NCBI GenBank assembly: GCA_001803045.1
Contig: MHAR01000076.1
Coordinates: 1 to 59,338, forward strand
Direction: 5' to 3'
Source: Ignavibacteria bacterium RIFOXYB12_FULL_35_14
GTDB lineage: Bacteria > Bacteroidota > Ignavibacteria > Ignavibacteriales > Ignavibacteriaceae
Length of the DNA stretch: 59,338 nt
Position 1 is the first letter of the stretch. Each line of letters begins with the position of its first letter. Below are positions 28,609 through 36,840 of the stretch, piece after piece. The position numbers were made by a program, and so were the translations under genes. The notes beneath the pieces were generated by a model that saw only the letters and a program-made list of their open reading frames with translations, ran no database searches and was not told the DNA's origin.

Positions 28609-29964
28609 CTACTTTAGCTTTAGTTGTTTTGGAAGCAGTTCGCGGTCGAGGATGTAATTCAAAGCCTCAGATTTTCGTATCAATTCAACTGTGCCGTCCT
28701 GCATTATCATAACAACGTTTGGACGCATAGTTATAAATTGCATCCACTGAGTCATAGCATAAGCCCCGACATCTTCAATTACTAAATGCTCGCCTTTCTT
28801 AACGGCGGGAAGCAAAATACTTTCGCGTATGAGATCAATGTTCATACATAAAGGACCATATAGGGAAGAATCTTCAACATGTACACCGCTCTCCTGAGCA
28901 GGTGAAATTTTATGCTTGTACCAAAAGCTTGTAAAAAGAATATTGACTCCTGCATCAATTATAATTGCTCTTCTGCCGGTTGATAATCTCTTATTTGCAA
29001 GAACAGTAGTTATCAAATAACCCGCATTGTCTACTAATGCTCTTCCGGTTTCAAGAATTAGAGCCGGTAAGTCGCTGCCTGTTGCATTCATTTCAAACAT
29101 TCCCGATGAGATTGCATCTGCGTATTGTTCCATTGAAGGGATAATCTGTTCTGCAGGAAGATATTGACCAATTAAAGTATTGTTTGAAGCAAACCCGCCG
29201 CCCATATCAATATAATCTAATTTGATATCGAATTCTCTTTTTATACTGTTTGCTAAGGAAGCAAGCTTAGATGCGGCAATTCTATATGCCTCTGCTGTCA
29301 TCATGTACGTACCAATGTGAGTGTGAAGACCGGTAAGTTTTAGACTTTTCTCGGACATAATTCTTTTAATTGCCTGCCATGCTTCACCATTTTCATAATT
29401 AAAGCCAAATCTATCCCAGAGGGGATAAACACCAACATCCATGTTAACGCGTATGGCGACATTTGCTTTTAGATTTTCGGAGTTACAAAGATCAATAATC
29501 TCATATAGCTCATCAAAGTGATCAATGTGAATCTTAGCATTATCCTTTATTGCTTTTTGAAGAGCGGCTCTGCTTTTGTCTGGCCCATTAAAAATTATGT
29601 TTGATCCTTTTATGCCGAGCAGTTTCGCTTTATCGTATTCAAACTCAGAAACCACTTCTGCAAGTGATCCTTCTTGATGGAAGACAGAACATACTGCATT
29701 CAAATAATTTGTTTTGTATGACCAGGCAAACTGAACTTTGGGGTATCTGGTTCTAAAAATTCTTATTGCATTTTGCTGGTTGTTTCTCAACTGCCGTTCA
29801 CTCATTACAAATAACGGCGAACCATACTCTTCGACAAGCTTTGAAACAGCAACTTCGTCGATTGAGGTTTTTGCTTTTGCGGATGGACCGCTTCCGAATT
29901 TATTCATCAACCCAGATTGATATTTGGTTATGATCGGTCTTTCATATCTTTTTTTTGTGCTCAT
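28609..29964 (-). CDS. Fold-type III PLP decarboxylase (diaminopimelate/ornithine decarboxylase family)
   Basis: The 451-residue protein has the PLP Lys in AWSYKTNYL (Lys 84), the barrel motif GLHTHIGTYM (about 212-221), the phosphate-binding YIDMGGGF and the LETGRALV segment. In LysA the substrate motif near the C-terminal Cys reads CES; here it reads CMNID (Cys 373), so the substrate probably is not meso-diaminopimelate. It overlaps the ATP-grasp gene by 4 bases. It should decarboxylate or racemise an amino acid, either free or carrier-bound. It is not likely to be the housekeeping lysA. Confidence 0.85.
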   Translation of the reverse strand: MSTKKRYERPIITKYQSGLMNKFGSGPSAKAKTSIDEVAVSKLVEEYGSPLFVMSERQLRNNQQNAIRIFRTRYPKVQFAWSYKTNYLNAVCSVFHQEGSLAEVVSEFEYDKAKLLGIKGSNIIFNGPDKSRAALQKAIKDNAKIHIDHFDELYEIIDLCNSENLKANVAIRVNMDVGVYPLWDRFGFNYENGEAWQAIKRIMSEKSLKLTGLHTHIGTYMMTAEAYRIAASKLASLANSIKREFDIKLDYIDMGGGFASNNTLIGQYLPAEQIIPSMEQYADAISSGMFEMNATGSDLPALILETGRALVDNAGYLITTVLANKRLSTGRRAIIIDAGVNILFTSFWYKHKISPAQESGVHVEDSSLYGPLCMNIDLIRESILLPAVKKGEHLVIEDVGAYAMTQWMQFITMRPNVVMIMQDGTVELIRKSEALNYILDRELLPKQLKLK

Positions 29965-31001
29965 ATTGATATTTCTCCAATAGCTGCAATTTGTTCAAAT
30001 GTTTTAATATCACTTATTAAATCCCAAGAGCTTCTAACGAAAATTGTTCCTACCTTGAATGAAGAAAATGTTTCCACAGATTCACCATAAGCAAGCTTAA
30101 CAAGCGCATAAGGCATGTTTTGTCCGGCTGATGGTGCAAGATAAACCCAGGCGGGAAATCTTGGATTTATTTCAAGCAGGAAATATTCTCCTGTTTCGGA
30201 TGATTTTATGTATTCAAGCTCAAGCCCACTTTTCCATTTTGTTTTTTCAATAATTTTTTTTGACAGGTCAATTATTGTTTTATCATCTATAGTTATGCCT
30301 GCCCAGCCCTTTCCTTTATCTGTTATGTACAGTTTCCGCATCGGAACCGCACCGACTGTTCTGCCTGTTCCATCACCTAATCCAACAACATTAAATTCAT
30401 CTCCCTTTAAATATTCTTGAATTATGATTGGGTAGCCCCATTTTGCTGACAATTTATTGAATGAATGTTCTGCTTCTTCAAAATTATTTACGATGTAAGC
30501 TTCGTAAAAAATTCCTTTTACAACAGCGGGGTATTTTATTTTTGATGATAGTAAATAAAGATCGTGAAGAGAGGAAACCAAAAAGTTTTTAGGAACTTTG
30601 ATTTGATTATCCTCGCAAAATTTGAAAAGATTATCTTTGGCACGGATATTCAATTGTTCAAGAGTTGGCAGAAATAGTTTTATTCCCATTTGATTAAGCT
30701 TTGGCTGCAGTTTAACAAATCCGTAAAGTTCAGAATCGAGCGTAGGAATAATAAGGTCTAACTTTTCCTTTTCATGAATAAGTTTAATTCTTTCAAGTAG
30801 TGGTTCTAAGCCACCCGAGGGGTAAGGTATTATGTAAGCCTTTTCAACTAATCCTTCCATGTAAATACCGGGGTCGAGTGAATCGTATGCTAACCCAATT
30901 ATACTGCCTTGAAAATCTTTTGCCATTTTTAAACTTCTTATGACCGGAACCCCTGGACCCGGATTATCAGTGGCGTTTAAACCGGTTACTGCTATTTTCA
31001 T
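29961..31001 (-). CDS. ATP-grasp ligase (carbamoyl-phosphate-synthase-like fold)
   Basis: The 346-residue protein has a pre-ATP-grasp N-terminus (MKIAVTGLNATDNPGPG), ATP-binding segments YPAVVKGIFYEAYIV and IIIQEYLKGDEFNVVG, and the metal-binding LEYIKSSETGEYFLLEINPRFPAW. ATP-grasp enzymes of this type form amide bonds through acyl-phosphates. It lies directly after a PqqD-like protein (4-base overlap) and before a decarboxylase. A role in joining an amino acid to a peptide or other amine is plausible but not proven. Confidence 0.85.
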   Translation of the reverse strand: MKIAVTGLNATDNPGPGVPVIRSLKMAKDFQGSIIGLAYDSLDPGIYMEGLVEKAYIIPYPSGGLEPLLERIKLIHEKEKLDLIIPTLDSELYGFVKLQPKLNQMGIKLFLPTLEQLNIRAKDNLFKFCEDNQIKVPKNFLVSSLHDLYLLSSKIKYPAVVKGIFYEAYIVNNFEEAEHSFNKLSAKWGYPIIIQEYLKGDEFNVVGLGDGTGRTVGAVPMRKLYITDKGKGWAGITIDDKTIIDLSKKIIEKTKWKSGLELEYIKSSETGEYFLLEINPRFPAWVYLAPSAGQNMPYALVKLAYGESVETFSSFKVGTIFVRSSWDLISDIKTFEQIAAIGEISI

Positions 31002-31252
31002 GCTTCTTTTAGAATGGAATAATGTTTGAGTTGTGAGATAAAATCAGCGAAATCTTTATGCGCAGTTGCTTTGTCAATATCATAATCATTTACAATTGAA
31101 TTGATTATTTCTTCTTCAGAAGATTTTGATCGGATTAGATTAAATATTTCTTTCCCGATTTGGTTTAAGGTGAATGTCTCACCTGTTCCTGCGAGAAATA
31201 AAAAACCGGACTCGCTGATTGCAATATTTTCTGGAATTATAAAATTAACCAT
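30998..31252 (-). CDS. PqqD-like peptide-chaperone/recognition protein
   Basis: The 84-residue protein matches the PqqD/RRE winged-helix pattern: an N-terminal strand region, then TLNQIGKEIFNLI, a helix SSEEEIINSIVNDYDIDKATAHKDFADFI and a C-terminal ILKE. In known systems such domains hold a leader peptide for a modifying enzyme. No precursor peptide is evident directly beside it. The 4-base overlap with the ATP-grasp gene suggests it works with that enzyme. The T9SS gene upstream ends 17 bases before its start. Confidence 0.82.
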   Translation of the reverse strand: MVNFIIPENIAISESGFLFLAGTGETFTLNQIGKEIFNLIRSKSSEEEIINSIVNDYDIDKATAHKDFADFISQLKHYSILKEA

Positions 31253-31269
31253 GGTTTGACTCTTAAATA

Positions 31270-32100
31270 TTATCTCAATAAAATCATTTTTCGTACCTCG
31301 GTGTTCGCACTTGAATTTAGTTGATAGACATACACACCACTTGGCTGCTTAATTCCTTTATCATTAGTTCCATCCCATATAATTTCATTTTCTCCCGTAA
31401 TTTTTACATCAGTTTCTATTGTTTTAATTAGTTCGCCTTTGATATCAAATATTTTTACCTGTACAGAACCGTCAGGGATATTAAACTTTATTGTTGTAGA
31501 AGGATTAAACGGATTGGGGAAATTTTGGTATAGTTGAAATTGGTTTGGGGTGTTTAATTCCCCAATGCCACTTACGGGGGTTGAATAAACTTCAATATTA
31601 TAACCGTTAAAAAATGGATAATCAAATTTCGAGATAATACATTCCTTTAGCCCATCATTGTTTACATCAAGAAGTGTTGGATATGAAAAATAAAAACTGG
31701 GTTCGTTTCTTTCTAATATCACCTGGTTTGTTGAAACATCAAAAACTTTCACTGTTTGTCTATACGGTGAACTCCCGTAGTATGCAAGAACGTAAAAATC
31801 CATGATTCCATTACCGTTCAGATCACCTCCTATTGCATATAATTGTAAACCGGCTAACTTTTCATTTTGATTAAAAGTGTAAGTGTATTGAGGAGTCACA
31901 GAAAAACCATCGGTCATAATTCGAAAAGAAGAGGAATCGAGCTGATAAATTCTCTTTTTCCAGGTATCGCTGGCTTTTTCAAAATCAACCCAACCCGATA
32001 TAGTATAGTAATTTATCTGTGAGGAGTTCCAAATTAAATTAACCTGAGAAAAAGCTATCTGTGAAGTTAGAAGCATGGTAATAAGAATGAAACGTAACAT
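31270..32100 (-). CDS. Secreted protein with T9SS C-terminal domain
   Basis: I prefer the ATG at 32100, which starts a signal peptide (MLRFILITMLLTSQIAFSQ); the frame extends to 32124. The mature protein has FG-GAP/integrin-like calcium loops (GDLNGNGIMDFYVLAY, LLDVNNDGLKECI). It ends in a T9SS/FlgD tail (LYQNFPNPFNPSTTIKF, GVYVYQL, MILLR). It is probably surface-exposed. It lies 17 bases upstream of the PqqD-like gene and may be the first gene of that operon. Confidence 0.85.
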   Translation of the reverse strand: MLRFILITMLLTSQIAFSQVNLIWNSSQINYYTISGWVDFEKASDTWKKRIYQLDSSSFRIMTDGFSVTPQYTYTFNQNEKLAGLQLYAIGGDLNGNGIMDFYVLAYYGSSPYRQTVKVFDVSTNQVILERNEPSFYFSYPTLLDVNNDGLKECIISKFDYPFFNGYNIEVYSTPVSGIGELNTPNQFQLYQNFPNPFNPSTTIKFNIPDGSVQVKIFDIKGELIKTIETDVKITGENEIIWDGTNDKGIKQPSGVYVYQLNSSANTEVRKMILLR

Positions 32101-32383
32101 GATAACATTTTTTAGTGTTGTCAATAAGACAGTTATAAATTAACTAAGGTTTAAAGAATAAAAAAATAACCACAGTAAAAATTTTGAAATCTTCAGTCCC
32201 AAAACAATATTTTTGTTGCTATAAGATGAGATGCTTTTTCTTTATTGAAGATTCCATTACAGGATTATTTTACACTTTAGTGTGCGGAACATTTGCAGAA
32301 AATCAGAAGCGAATTTACCAGTTAATTATATGGACGATTTGCGGTTTCTTTTCTATTTTTAATTAGGTAATAAAATTGAAACA

Positions 32384-32803
32384 ATGAACAGCTTTGTAAA
32401 AATATCTTGCATTTTTATAATTTTAACATCCATTTCTCTTTCTCAAGAAATTTCAGATAGTCTTAAAGTAAACAACCAAACAATCCAGCCAAATAAAAAT
32501 TTTTCGTTTCTGTTTGATGGTTTGGATTTTTATCTTGATCTGCAAAACTTAAATAAGGTATTTCTACTTAATAGTGATCCAAATACACGATGGTTATTGA
32601 CCTCGTATGCAATTTCGAATTCAAAGGATGAATCATTTCAATCAGAGATAAATTTTAATGAAATGGCACATCCTCTTTATCAAAAATATAAAGAAGATTC
32701 AAAATTTAATCCATTTAGATATGCCTTAGGAATGGCTCAAGTAAGTGCCGTAGGTTATCTTGCGTATCGACACATAAAGAAATATGGTTTTCTAAAGAAA
32801 TGA
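32384..32803 (+). CDS. Small secreted hypothetical protein
   Basis: The 139-residue protein has a signal peptide (MNSFVKISCIFIILTSISLS) followed by a mainly polar body with no domain I recognise. The C-terminal part has one moderately hydrophobic stretch (ALGMAQVSAVGYLAYRHI) that could be a membrane segment. It sits alone between divergent and convergent minus-strand genes. Its function cannot be stated from sequence. Confidence 0.6.
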   Translation: MNSFVKISCIFIILTSISLSQEISDSLKVNNQTIQPNKNFSFLFDGLDFYLDLQNLNKVFLLNSDPNTRWLLTSYAISNSKDESFQSEINFNEMAHPLYQKYKEDSKFNPFRYALGMAQVSAVGYLAYRHIKKYGFLKK

Positions 32804-32829
32804 AGCTAGTAAAAGAGGTTTATCGAGGT

Positions 32830-33801
32830 TTAACTAAAAATTTTCTTTAGCTTTTCACTATCTTTTGTCATTCCAAGCGCCAACATCAATTTTATTCTTG
32901 CTTTCTGTCCATTAAGATAATCTGCGAAGATCACACCAATTTTATTTAGCCATTTGCCTGCCCCGGGATAACCATAAATATCAAGGGTTTCACCTGCAGG
33001 ACATCGAGATACCAAAACCACAGGAATATTTTTTTCTATAACATATTTTATTCCCTTAAATGCTGCGGGTGGAACATTGCCAACTCCTAAAGCTTCCACA
33101 ACTAACCCTTTCGTCTTACTATCGGCGGAGTATTTGAAGAATTTTTCATCCATTCCGGCATAAACCGTTAGGAGGTCAACATTAGTAATAATTTTTTTTG
33201 TATTAATTGTCTCAAGCTTTCTTGGTGAACGGTTAAGAATTATTTTTTCATTCTGGACAAATCCAAGTGCACCAAAATCTAAACTGCGGAAGCCGTCGAT
33301 TTGTTCAGTGTAGATTTTTGTTACCTCACTAGCTGCATTTATTTCTCCGTTAAGACATACAAGAACACCAAGATTTTTACAATTTTGGTTTAGGCATATG
33401 TAAATTGCATCAATTAGGTTTTGGGGCCCATCCCAATCTTGTTCGGAGCTATTTTTTATCGAACCAATTACTACAATTGGAATTTCTGTTTTGATTGTTA
33501 GATCAAGCAAATAAGCTGTTTCTTCCAATGTATCAGTGCCGTGTGTTACAATCACTCCATCAAACTTTTTCTTAGAGATTATTTTTTTAATTGTTTGTGA
33601 AAGCTTGAACATTAGCTCCGGAGTCATGTGGGGACCCGGATATTTGCCGAAATCATAACAGGTAATCTTTGCAAGCTTTTTTGCCTCCGGAATTTTCCTC
33701 AATAATTCTTTACCCGAAAATCTTGGGACTGCCCCGCCGGTTTTTTCGTCTAGCATCATTGAAAAAGTGCCGCCGGTAAAAACAACAAGAATATTCTTCA
33801 T
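32830..33801 (-). CDS. ansA: L-asparaginase, type I-like
   Basis: The 323-residue protein has the nucleophile Thr 12 in FTGGTFSM and the second catalytic block VIVTHGTDTLEETAYLL (Thr 89, Asp 90), followed by the PIVVIGSI strand. It hydrolyses L-asparagine to aspartate and ammonia. There is no signal peptide, which suggests a cytosolic type I enzyme. It is transcribed divergently from the Nfu gene. Both active-site threonines are present. Confidence 0.93.
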   Translation of the reverse strand: MKNILVVFTGGTFSMMLDEKTGGAVPRFSGKELLRKIPEAKKLAKITCYDFGKYPGPHMTPELMFKLSQTIKKIISKKKFDGVIVTHGTDTLEETAYLLDLTIKTEIPIVVIGSIKNSSEQDWDGPQNLIDAIYICLNQNCKNLGVLVCLNGEINAASEVTKIYTEQIDGFRSLDFGALGFVQNEKIILNRSPRKLETINTKKIITNVDLLTVYAGMDEKFFKYSADSKTKGLVVEALGVGNVPPAAFKGIKYVIEKNIPVVLVSRCPAGETLDIYGYPGAGKWLNKIGVIFADYLNGQKARIKLMLALGMTKDSEKLKKIFS

Positions 33802-33944
33802 TTCATTTTATCGCTAAAAATTATGTGGTCAAATTTATGCTTTTGAAACGCAAAATGCTTGCTTATCGACCTAAAAATCAAAATAGACTTGAAGCAGTTA
33901 TCATTAAATCTTATCTTTTAATATCTAATTATTAGGAGATAGAA

Positions 33945-34487
33945 ATGTTAAGTGTTGAAAACGTAGATTTGACTCCAAATCCACATGCGTTAAAATTTAT
34001 TTTGAACGAGAAACTATTAAACTTTGAAAAAAGACACTTCGGAAATAAAACTGAAGCGGTAAATGATCCTCTTGCTTCAGGTGTTTTTAAAATTCCCGGC
34101 GTAGTATCAGTTTTTTACACTGATAAATTCATTACGATTGAGAAATCCAAAGAAACAAATTGGGGACAGATACAGAAACCGCTAATTATTTTTCTCAAAA
34201 CTTTTGATAAGACTTTAATTCCTGCAGAAAAAGATGTTAAACCGCTTGATGAAAATGAAAGTGAACTGTTAAAACAGATTAACGAAATTTTAGATAACAG
34301 AGTTCGCCCTGCTTTAGCCGGCGATGGCGGTGGTTTGGAAGTTTTAGGTTTAGAGGGTTACAAAGTTATAATTAAGTATCAAGGTGCGTGCGGAAGCTGC
34401 CCAAGCTCTATCAATGGGACTTTGCGAGCGATTGAAGGTTTGTTAAGAAGGGATATTAACCCGGCAATTGATGTTGTTGCTGCTTAA
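33945..34487 (+). CDS. Nfu-type iron-sulfur cluster scaffold protein
   Basis: The 180-residue protein has an N-terminal Nfu_N domain (TPNPHALKFILN, GVFKIPGVVSVFYTDKFITIEK) and a C-terminal NifU domain (RPALAGDGGGLEVLG) with the CxxC cluster site Cys 149 and Cys 152 in GACGSCPSS. It carries 4Fe-4S clusters to apoproteins. A strong ribosome site (aggag) lies 7 bases upstream of the ATG. It is followed by palindromic repeats rather than another gene of the same pathway. Confidence 0.93.
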   Translation: MLSVENVDLTPNPHALKFILNEKLLNFEKRHFGNKTEAVNDPLASGVFKIPGVVSVFYTDKFITIEKSKETNWGQIQKPLIIFLKTFDKTLIPAEKDVKPLDENESELLKQINEILDNRVRPALAGDGGGLEVLGLEGYKVIIKYQGACGSCPSSINGTLRAIEGLLRRDINPAIDVVAA

Positions 34488-34492
34488 AGGAG

Positions 34493-34552
34493 ATAACCTT
34501 CAAGGTTATAACGTCTATTTCACATTTGCAACCTTGATGGTTCAGGCGTGAA
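34493..34552. repeat. Palindromic AACCTTCAAGGTT-type intergenic repeat
   Basis: A perfect 17-base odd palindrome (ataacctt-c-aaggttat, 34493-34509) is followed by a second hairpin (ttcac...gtgaa, 34519-34552) enclosing aacc/ggtt. They lie right after the Nfu stop. Such elements commonly occur as dispersed repeats between genes in Bacteroidota relatives. Confidence 0.6.
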
Positions 34553-34623
34553 GGTTTAATTTAAAACACTTCCCCCTTTTCATTCTTTTTCATAAATTTT
34601 GATCAGTTATTTGATTCATAATA

Positions 34624-35136
34624 ATGAAAAGCCAAGAAAATCTATATTTTTCTTTCCAAAAAATATCAGGAATTTATTTCAGGGTATTTACAACAAAAAA
34701 AGGCATTAGAAGAATTTATTTGAATGATAAAGAAGCCAAGATTAAGTCGGCATCTTTAACAAAGCTTCATCCCGATGATCCCTACATGTATAATATCTTT
34801 GCCGAGCTTAAGGAATATTTTAACAGGGAAAGGAAAAAGTTTACAGTCCCGCTCGATGTTTTGGGAACTGATTTTCAAAAAAAAGTTTGGAATGAGCTTC
34901 TCAAAATTCCTTATGGACAACTGATGACTTACAAAGCGATTGCTATCATGCTCGGAAATGAAAACGCAATGCGGGCAGTTGGTAGAGCAAATGCCACTAA
35001 CCACGCACCGATTATTATCCCTTGTCACAGAGTAATAGCATCCAACGGAAAGCTTGGCGGTTACTCGGGCGGAGTTTCACTTAAAGAAAAACTGCTTGAG
35101 CTTGAGGGAAGCTTGAGCTTAGAGTTGTTTGAGTGA
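34624..35136 (+). CDS. ogt: Methylated-DNA-[protein]-cysteine S-methyltransferase
   Basis: The 170-residue protein has the DNA-binding helix region (GTDFQKKVWNELLKIPYGQ), the Arg finger in RAVGRANATN and the acceptor Cys 134 in IIPCHRVIAS. It removes alkyl groups from O6-alkylguanine in a one-use reaction. It appears to be a single gene flanked by repeat elements, and a strong terminator follows 97 bases after the stop. The family is certain. Confidence 0.95.
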   Translation: MKSQENLYFSFQKISGIYFRVFTTKKGIRRIYLNDKEAKIKSASLTKLHPDDPYMYNIFAELKEYFNRERKKFTVPLDVLGTDFQKKVWNELLKIPYGQLMTYKAIAIMLGNENAMRAVGRANATNHAPIIIPCHRVIASNGKLGGYSGGVSLKEKLLELEGSLSLELFE

Positions 35137-35151
35137 AAGGACATTGGTGGA

Positions 35152-35211
35152 ACACACTTTCTTGTGTGTCTGAAGGTTCAAGTTAAGTAAGACTCACTTT
35201 TAACTTGAGTC
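35152..35211. repeat. Nested intergenic hairpins
   Basis: A hairpin acacac/gtgtgt (35152-35169) is followed by a nested palindrome in which caagttaa (35179-35186) pairs with ttaacttg (35200-35207) and gactca (35191-35196) can pair with tgagtc (35206-35211). They lie between ogt and its terminator. They look like dispersed-repeat remnants. Confidence 0.5.
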
Positions 35212-35232
35212 GTACTTGTATTACAAAAATAA

Positions 35233-35266
35233 AAAAGCTCCGTTGATGCGGAGCTTTTGCTTTTTT
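35233..35266. terminator. Strong bidirectional rho-independent terminator
   Basis: A perfect 10-bp stem (aaaagctccg/cggagctttt) with a 6-base loop is flanked by A on the left and T on the right. It can stop both ogt (plus) and the 54-residue gene (minus). Confidence 0.85.
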
Positions 35267-35283
35267 ACCAAATGTAAAAATTT

Positions 35284-35448
35284 TTACTTAATTGTTGTTA
35301 CCTTGCTAATGTCATCAAGCTTTACAAACCTCTCACTAAACTTGTAAGAACCCTTATCGGTCTTAATTGCCTTAACGACTTTAACATTTACGTGAGAGTC
35401 TTTCTTTTTTACTTTTGCTTTATCTGCAAATGATTGTTGTTTAGCCAT
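35284..35448 (-). CDS. Small basic protein, 54 residues, function unknown
   Basis: I found this frame by reading the minus strand between the terminator and ybaK. It begins MAKQQSFADKAKVKKKD, is rich in Lys, and ends DDISKVTTIK. An AGGAG precedes the ATG by 6 bases, and the terminator at 35233-35266 follows the stop. Its own ribosome site and terminator argue that it is real. Its size and basic start resemble small nucleic-acid- or ribosome-associated proteins of Bacteroidota, but no function is assigned. Confidence 0.75.
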   Translation of the reverse strand: MAKQQSFADKAKVKKKDSHVNVKVVKAIKTDKGSYKFSERFVKLDDISKVTTIK

Positions 35449-35518
35449 TTTTTCTCCTAAAATTTGTTGTGAAATATAATGAAATACGGCAGTCTAAAAA
35501 AGGCAATCGTTTTTTTCA

Positions 35519-36043
35519 CTAACCCAGTTCCTCTAAAATGCTGGCTTCAAAGATAGGGGACTGAGTTAGTCTTAAATGCCATGTTAAATCTGCAAAAACT
35601 GAACCTGTAAGCCTTTGCAAAGCATCAGGGTGAACGCCAACTTGCATTCCTCTAATTCCGGCTGAAAAACAAATCATATTGAAAAGTTGTGCGCTTTCAC
35701 CAATGTATGTTAGATATTTTTTCTTCATACCAACTGGAGAACAACATGCGCGAGCATAACCCGTAACATTTAATAGATTTTTTGTTGGAATCAGGTCAAC
35801 TTTTTTATTGCAGCTTACTTCTGCTGCTTTTTTCAAATTAAGTTCCGAGTTGACCGGAACACAAAAAATAATTATTCTGCTTTTATCTCCTTCAGCGACC
35901 AAAATTTTGAAGACAATCTCATCAGTGCTAATTTTTTTAGAAACCGAAGCTCCGCTTAAGTCATCTTCATTTACTTCGCAGGTTATAATATCGTGAGGAA
36001 TTTTATTTGCTTCGAGAAGTCTGATTACGTTTGTTTTGTTCAT
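35519..36043 (-). CDS. ybaK: YbaK/EbsC-family Cys-tRNA(Pro) deacylase-like protein
   Basis: The 174-residue protein has the YbaK pattern: VFKILVAEGD, VPVNSELNLKKAA and TGYARACCSPVGMKK, where the GCSP-type loop forms the deacylase site (here CCSP). These proteins clear misacylated Cys-tRNA(Pro). It follows the ABC ATPase gene with a 4-base overlap, so it is expressed with the transporter ATPases, an unusual pairing. The Gly-to-Cys change in the loop is a minor difference. Confidence 0.88.
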   Translation of the reverse strand: MNKTNVIRLLEANKIPHDIITCEVNEDDLSGASVSKKISTDEIVFKILVAEGDKSRIIIFCVPVNSELNLKKAAEVSCNKKVDLIPTKNLLNVTGYARACCSPVGMKKKYLTYIGESAQLFNMICFSAGIRGMQVGVHPDALQRLTGSVFADLTWHLRLTQSPIFEASILEELG

Positions 36044-36840
36044 TCAATAAGTAATTCACGCTCATTTTGTATTTCATCGTAACTCAAAGTGTAATCCTCA
36101 GCTTTCAAAAGAAATTTTGTATAGGGATGTAGCGGGTTTTCAAAAATATTTTTTATTTCACCTTTCTCTACAATCTTTCCTTTGTACATAACTATCGCAT
36201 CATCACAAAGAGATCTTAGCATCTTTAAATTGTGTGAAATGCATATCATTGAAATTTTAAATTCTTTATTAATTGATTTTAAAAGTTCCCGAAGATTAAG
36301 CTGAGATATCGGATCTTGAGCTGAGAAGGGTTCATCTAGAATTAAAACTTCTGGTTGAACAGATAAAATTCTTGCCAGCGCTGCTCTTTGCTGTTCGCCT
36401 CCGCTTAATTCAAATCCTTTCCTCTGCCATAATTTCTTAATGAAGTTGACCGAATCCAGAATCTTTCTTTTCTCTGATTCCAATTCTTGCTTACCAAATC
36501 TAATCTTAATTGCCTCATCGATTATATCGTTAATATTTCTAAGCGGATTAAGAATCTCGCCGGTATTTTGAAAAAGGATTTGAACCGGTTTGGTTTTCCT
36601 GCTGTCCCAATCATTAGATACATTTAAAGAAAAAATTCCGGATGTTGGCTGAAGAATTTGAGCAAGAACTTTTGCCAGAGTGGTTTTTCCACTTCCGGAT
36701 TCTCCGGCAATACCAAGAACTTTCTCTTTTTGTAAAGAGAATGAGATATCATCTAAAATTACTTTTTCAAAAGGCGAGCCTGTTGAATCCTTTACTCGAA
36801 CAGAATAGGAAAGATTTTTTACTTCGATTATGTTCTTCAT
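36040..36840 (-). CDS. ABC transporter ATPase, oligopeptide/nickel (DppF-like) family
   Basis: The 266-residue ATPase has Walker A GESGSGKTTLAK, the Q-loop region ILFQNTGEILNP, signature ELSGGEQQRAALARI and Walker B VLILDEPFSAQD. The C-terminal HPYTKFLLK is characteristic of peptide/nickel-type ATPases. It should pair with the adjacent DppD-like ATPase (4-base overlap) and with the permeases transcribed away at 37710-39980. No substrate-binding protein lies nearby. Confidence 0.9.
   Translation of the reverse strand: MKNIIEVKNLSYSVRVKDSTGSPFEKVILDDISFSLQKEKVLGIAGESGSGKTTLAKVLAQILQPTSGIFSLNVSNDWDSRKTKPVQILFQNTGEILNPLRNINDIIDEAIKIRFGKQELESEKRKILDSVNFIKKLWQRKGFELSGGEQQRAALARILSVQPEVLILDEPFSAQDPISQLNLRELLKSINKEFKISMICISHNLKMLRSLCDDAIVMYKGKIVEKGEIKNIFENPLHPYTKFLLKAEDYTLSYDEIQNERELLIE

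Noticed and set aside
32184-32366. 60-residue plus-strand frame upstream of the secreted hypothetical gene
   Set aside because: The composition is Phe/Cys-rich and typical of AT-rich non-coding DNA; no ribosome site or domain is seen.
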